Positions 13,437 through 13,775 of a stretch of DNA of 13,775 bases are shown here, piece by piece. Under the pieces are notes generated by a model. It was not told the DNA's origin, did not search any database, and worked only from the letters and a program-made list of their open reading frames with translations. The translations under genes and the position numbers were made by a program. Numbering within the stretch: the stretch's first letter is position 1; the number at the start of each line of letters is the position of its first letter. Location: contig JAEFAK010000026.1 in the NCBI GenBank assembly GCA_016287555.1, forward strand, positions 1-13,775, given 5' to 3'. Source of the stretch: Oscillospiraceae bacterium. Lineage in GTDB: Bacteria; Bacillota; Clostridia; Oscillospirales; Oscillospiraceae.

Positions 13437-13775
13437 ATGCTTATCGAACTTCCCGCGGGGCTGCGGCTCCGCGAATATGAATGCGTCGGATCGACGAACG
13501 CGGTCGCGCTGGAGGCCGCGCGGGCGGGCGAGGCCGAGGGTCTCGTCGTCGCCGCGGAAAAGCAGACGGCGGGACGCGGGCGGCGGGGCAGGAGTTTCTT
13601 CTCCCCCGCGGGGACGGGGCTCTACATGTCCCTCCTGCTGCGGCCGACGATCGCGCCGGAGCGCGCGGTACTTCTGACGGCGGCGGCCGCATCGGCGGTC
13701 TGCGGCGCAATTGAGGCCGTATTCGGCGTCCGCGCCTCGATAAAATGGGTCAACGACGTCCTCGTCGGCGGCAAC
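13437..13775 (+). CDS. birA: Biotin-[acetyl-CoA-carboxylase] ligase (3' end missing)
   Basis: The enzyme activates biotin to biotinyl-AMP and attaches it to the lysine of biotin carrier proteins. The first 113 codons are present and the frame is open at the window edge. Visible motifs are ECVGSTN near the start, the biotinyl-AMP-binding loop QTAGRGRRGR, then FFSPAGTGLYMSLLLRP, and KWVNDVL with GGN at the edge. The start at 13437 is firm: AAAGGAG lies just upstream and an in-frame TAA at 13413-13415 rules out extension. The catalytic domain therefore begins directly, with no N-terminal helix-turn-helix. This is the group I ligase form, which does not repress the biotin operon. It has its own promoter, divergent from miaB. 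Confidence 0.93.
   Translation, partial: MLIELPAGLRLREYECVGSTNAVALEAARAGEAEGLVVAAEKQTAGRGRRGRSFFSPAGTGLYMSLLLRPTIAPERAVLLTAAAASAVCGAIEAVFGVRASIKWVNDVLVGGN

Noticed and set aside
13396..13441. A repeated GCATGCT at 13396-13402 and 13435-13441, overlapping the birA -10 box and start codon.
   Set aside because: It is only 7 bp, one copy is largely fixed by the start codon and the other by the -10 box. Chance is the simplest explanation.
9268..13677. A plus-strand open frame of 1,469 codons opposite mutS and miaB.
   Set aside because: It is the exact codon-register complement of two well-conserved genes. Its translation is a low-complexity mix of Arg, Ala, Gly, His and Glu with no recognisable domain. 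It is explained by the absence of TTA, CTA and TCA on the coding strand.

Overview
The window looks like chromosomal DNA from a high-GC member of the Bacillota (Firmicutes), most likely class Clostridia. This rests on strong AGGAGG-type ribosome binding sites, sigma-A promoters with 17 bp spacers, Gram-positive-style lipoproteins, the miaB-mutS pair, an ammonia-dependent asparagine synthetase (AsnA) and an HD-type CCA-adding enzyme. I cannot name a genus. I see no insertion sequence, phage gene, CRISPR array, tRNA or rRNA, no broken gene, and no gene-free stretch over 300 bases.

There are twelve genes, two of them cut by the window edges. Left to right: the 3' half of a fused family I CoA-transferase (+); a leftward block with a GT-C-like membrane protein (2277-3494), a lipoprotein (1504-2262) and a stand-alone pyruvate-kinase-C-domain-like protein with its own promoter (856-1446); a cupin (+, 3644-4135); a four-gene leftward operon of a short amidohydrolase, asnA, a second lipoprotein and an FlK-like thioesterase (7750 down to 4187); the CCA-adding enzyme (+, 7927-9246); the leftward pair miaB-mutS (13290 down to 9301); and the start of a biotin-protein ligase (+, 13437 to the edge).

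The layout is regular. Each of the three divergent gaps (about 3495-3643, 7751-7926, 13291-13436) holds two back-to-back sigma-A-like promoters. Each of the three convergent gaps (795-855, 4136-4186, 9247-9300) holds a hairpin able to stop transcription from both sides.

Most genes are housekeeping: tRNA 3' end synthesis, tRNA thiomethylation, mismatch repair, asparagine synthesis, biotinylation and acyl-CoA metabolism. I found no convincing new defence or mobile system. The points most worth a second look are two promoters whose -35 boxes sit inside similar CCGAT...ATCGG inverted repeats, a bulged hairpin at the predicted 5' end of the amidohydrolase-asnA transcript, the unusual make-up of that operon, and the function-unknown pyruvate-kinase-C-like protein.
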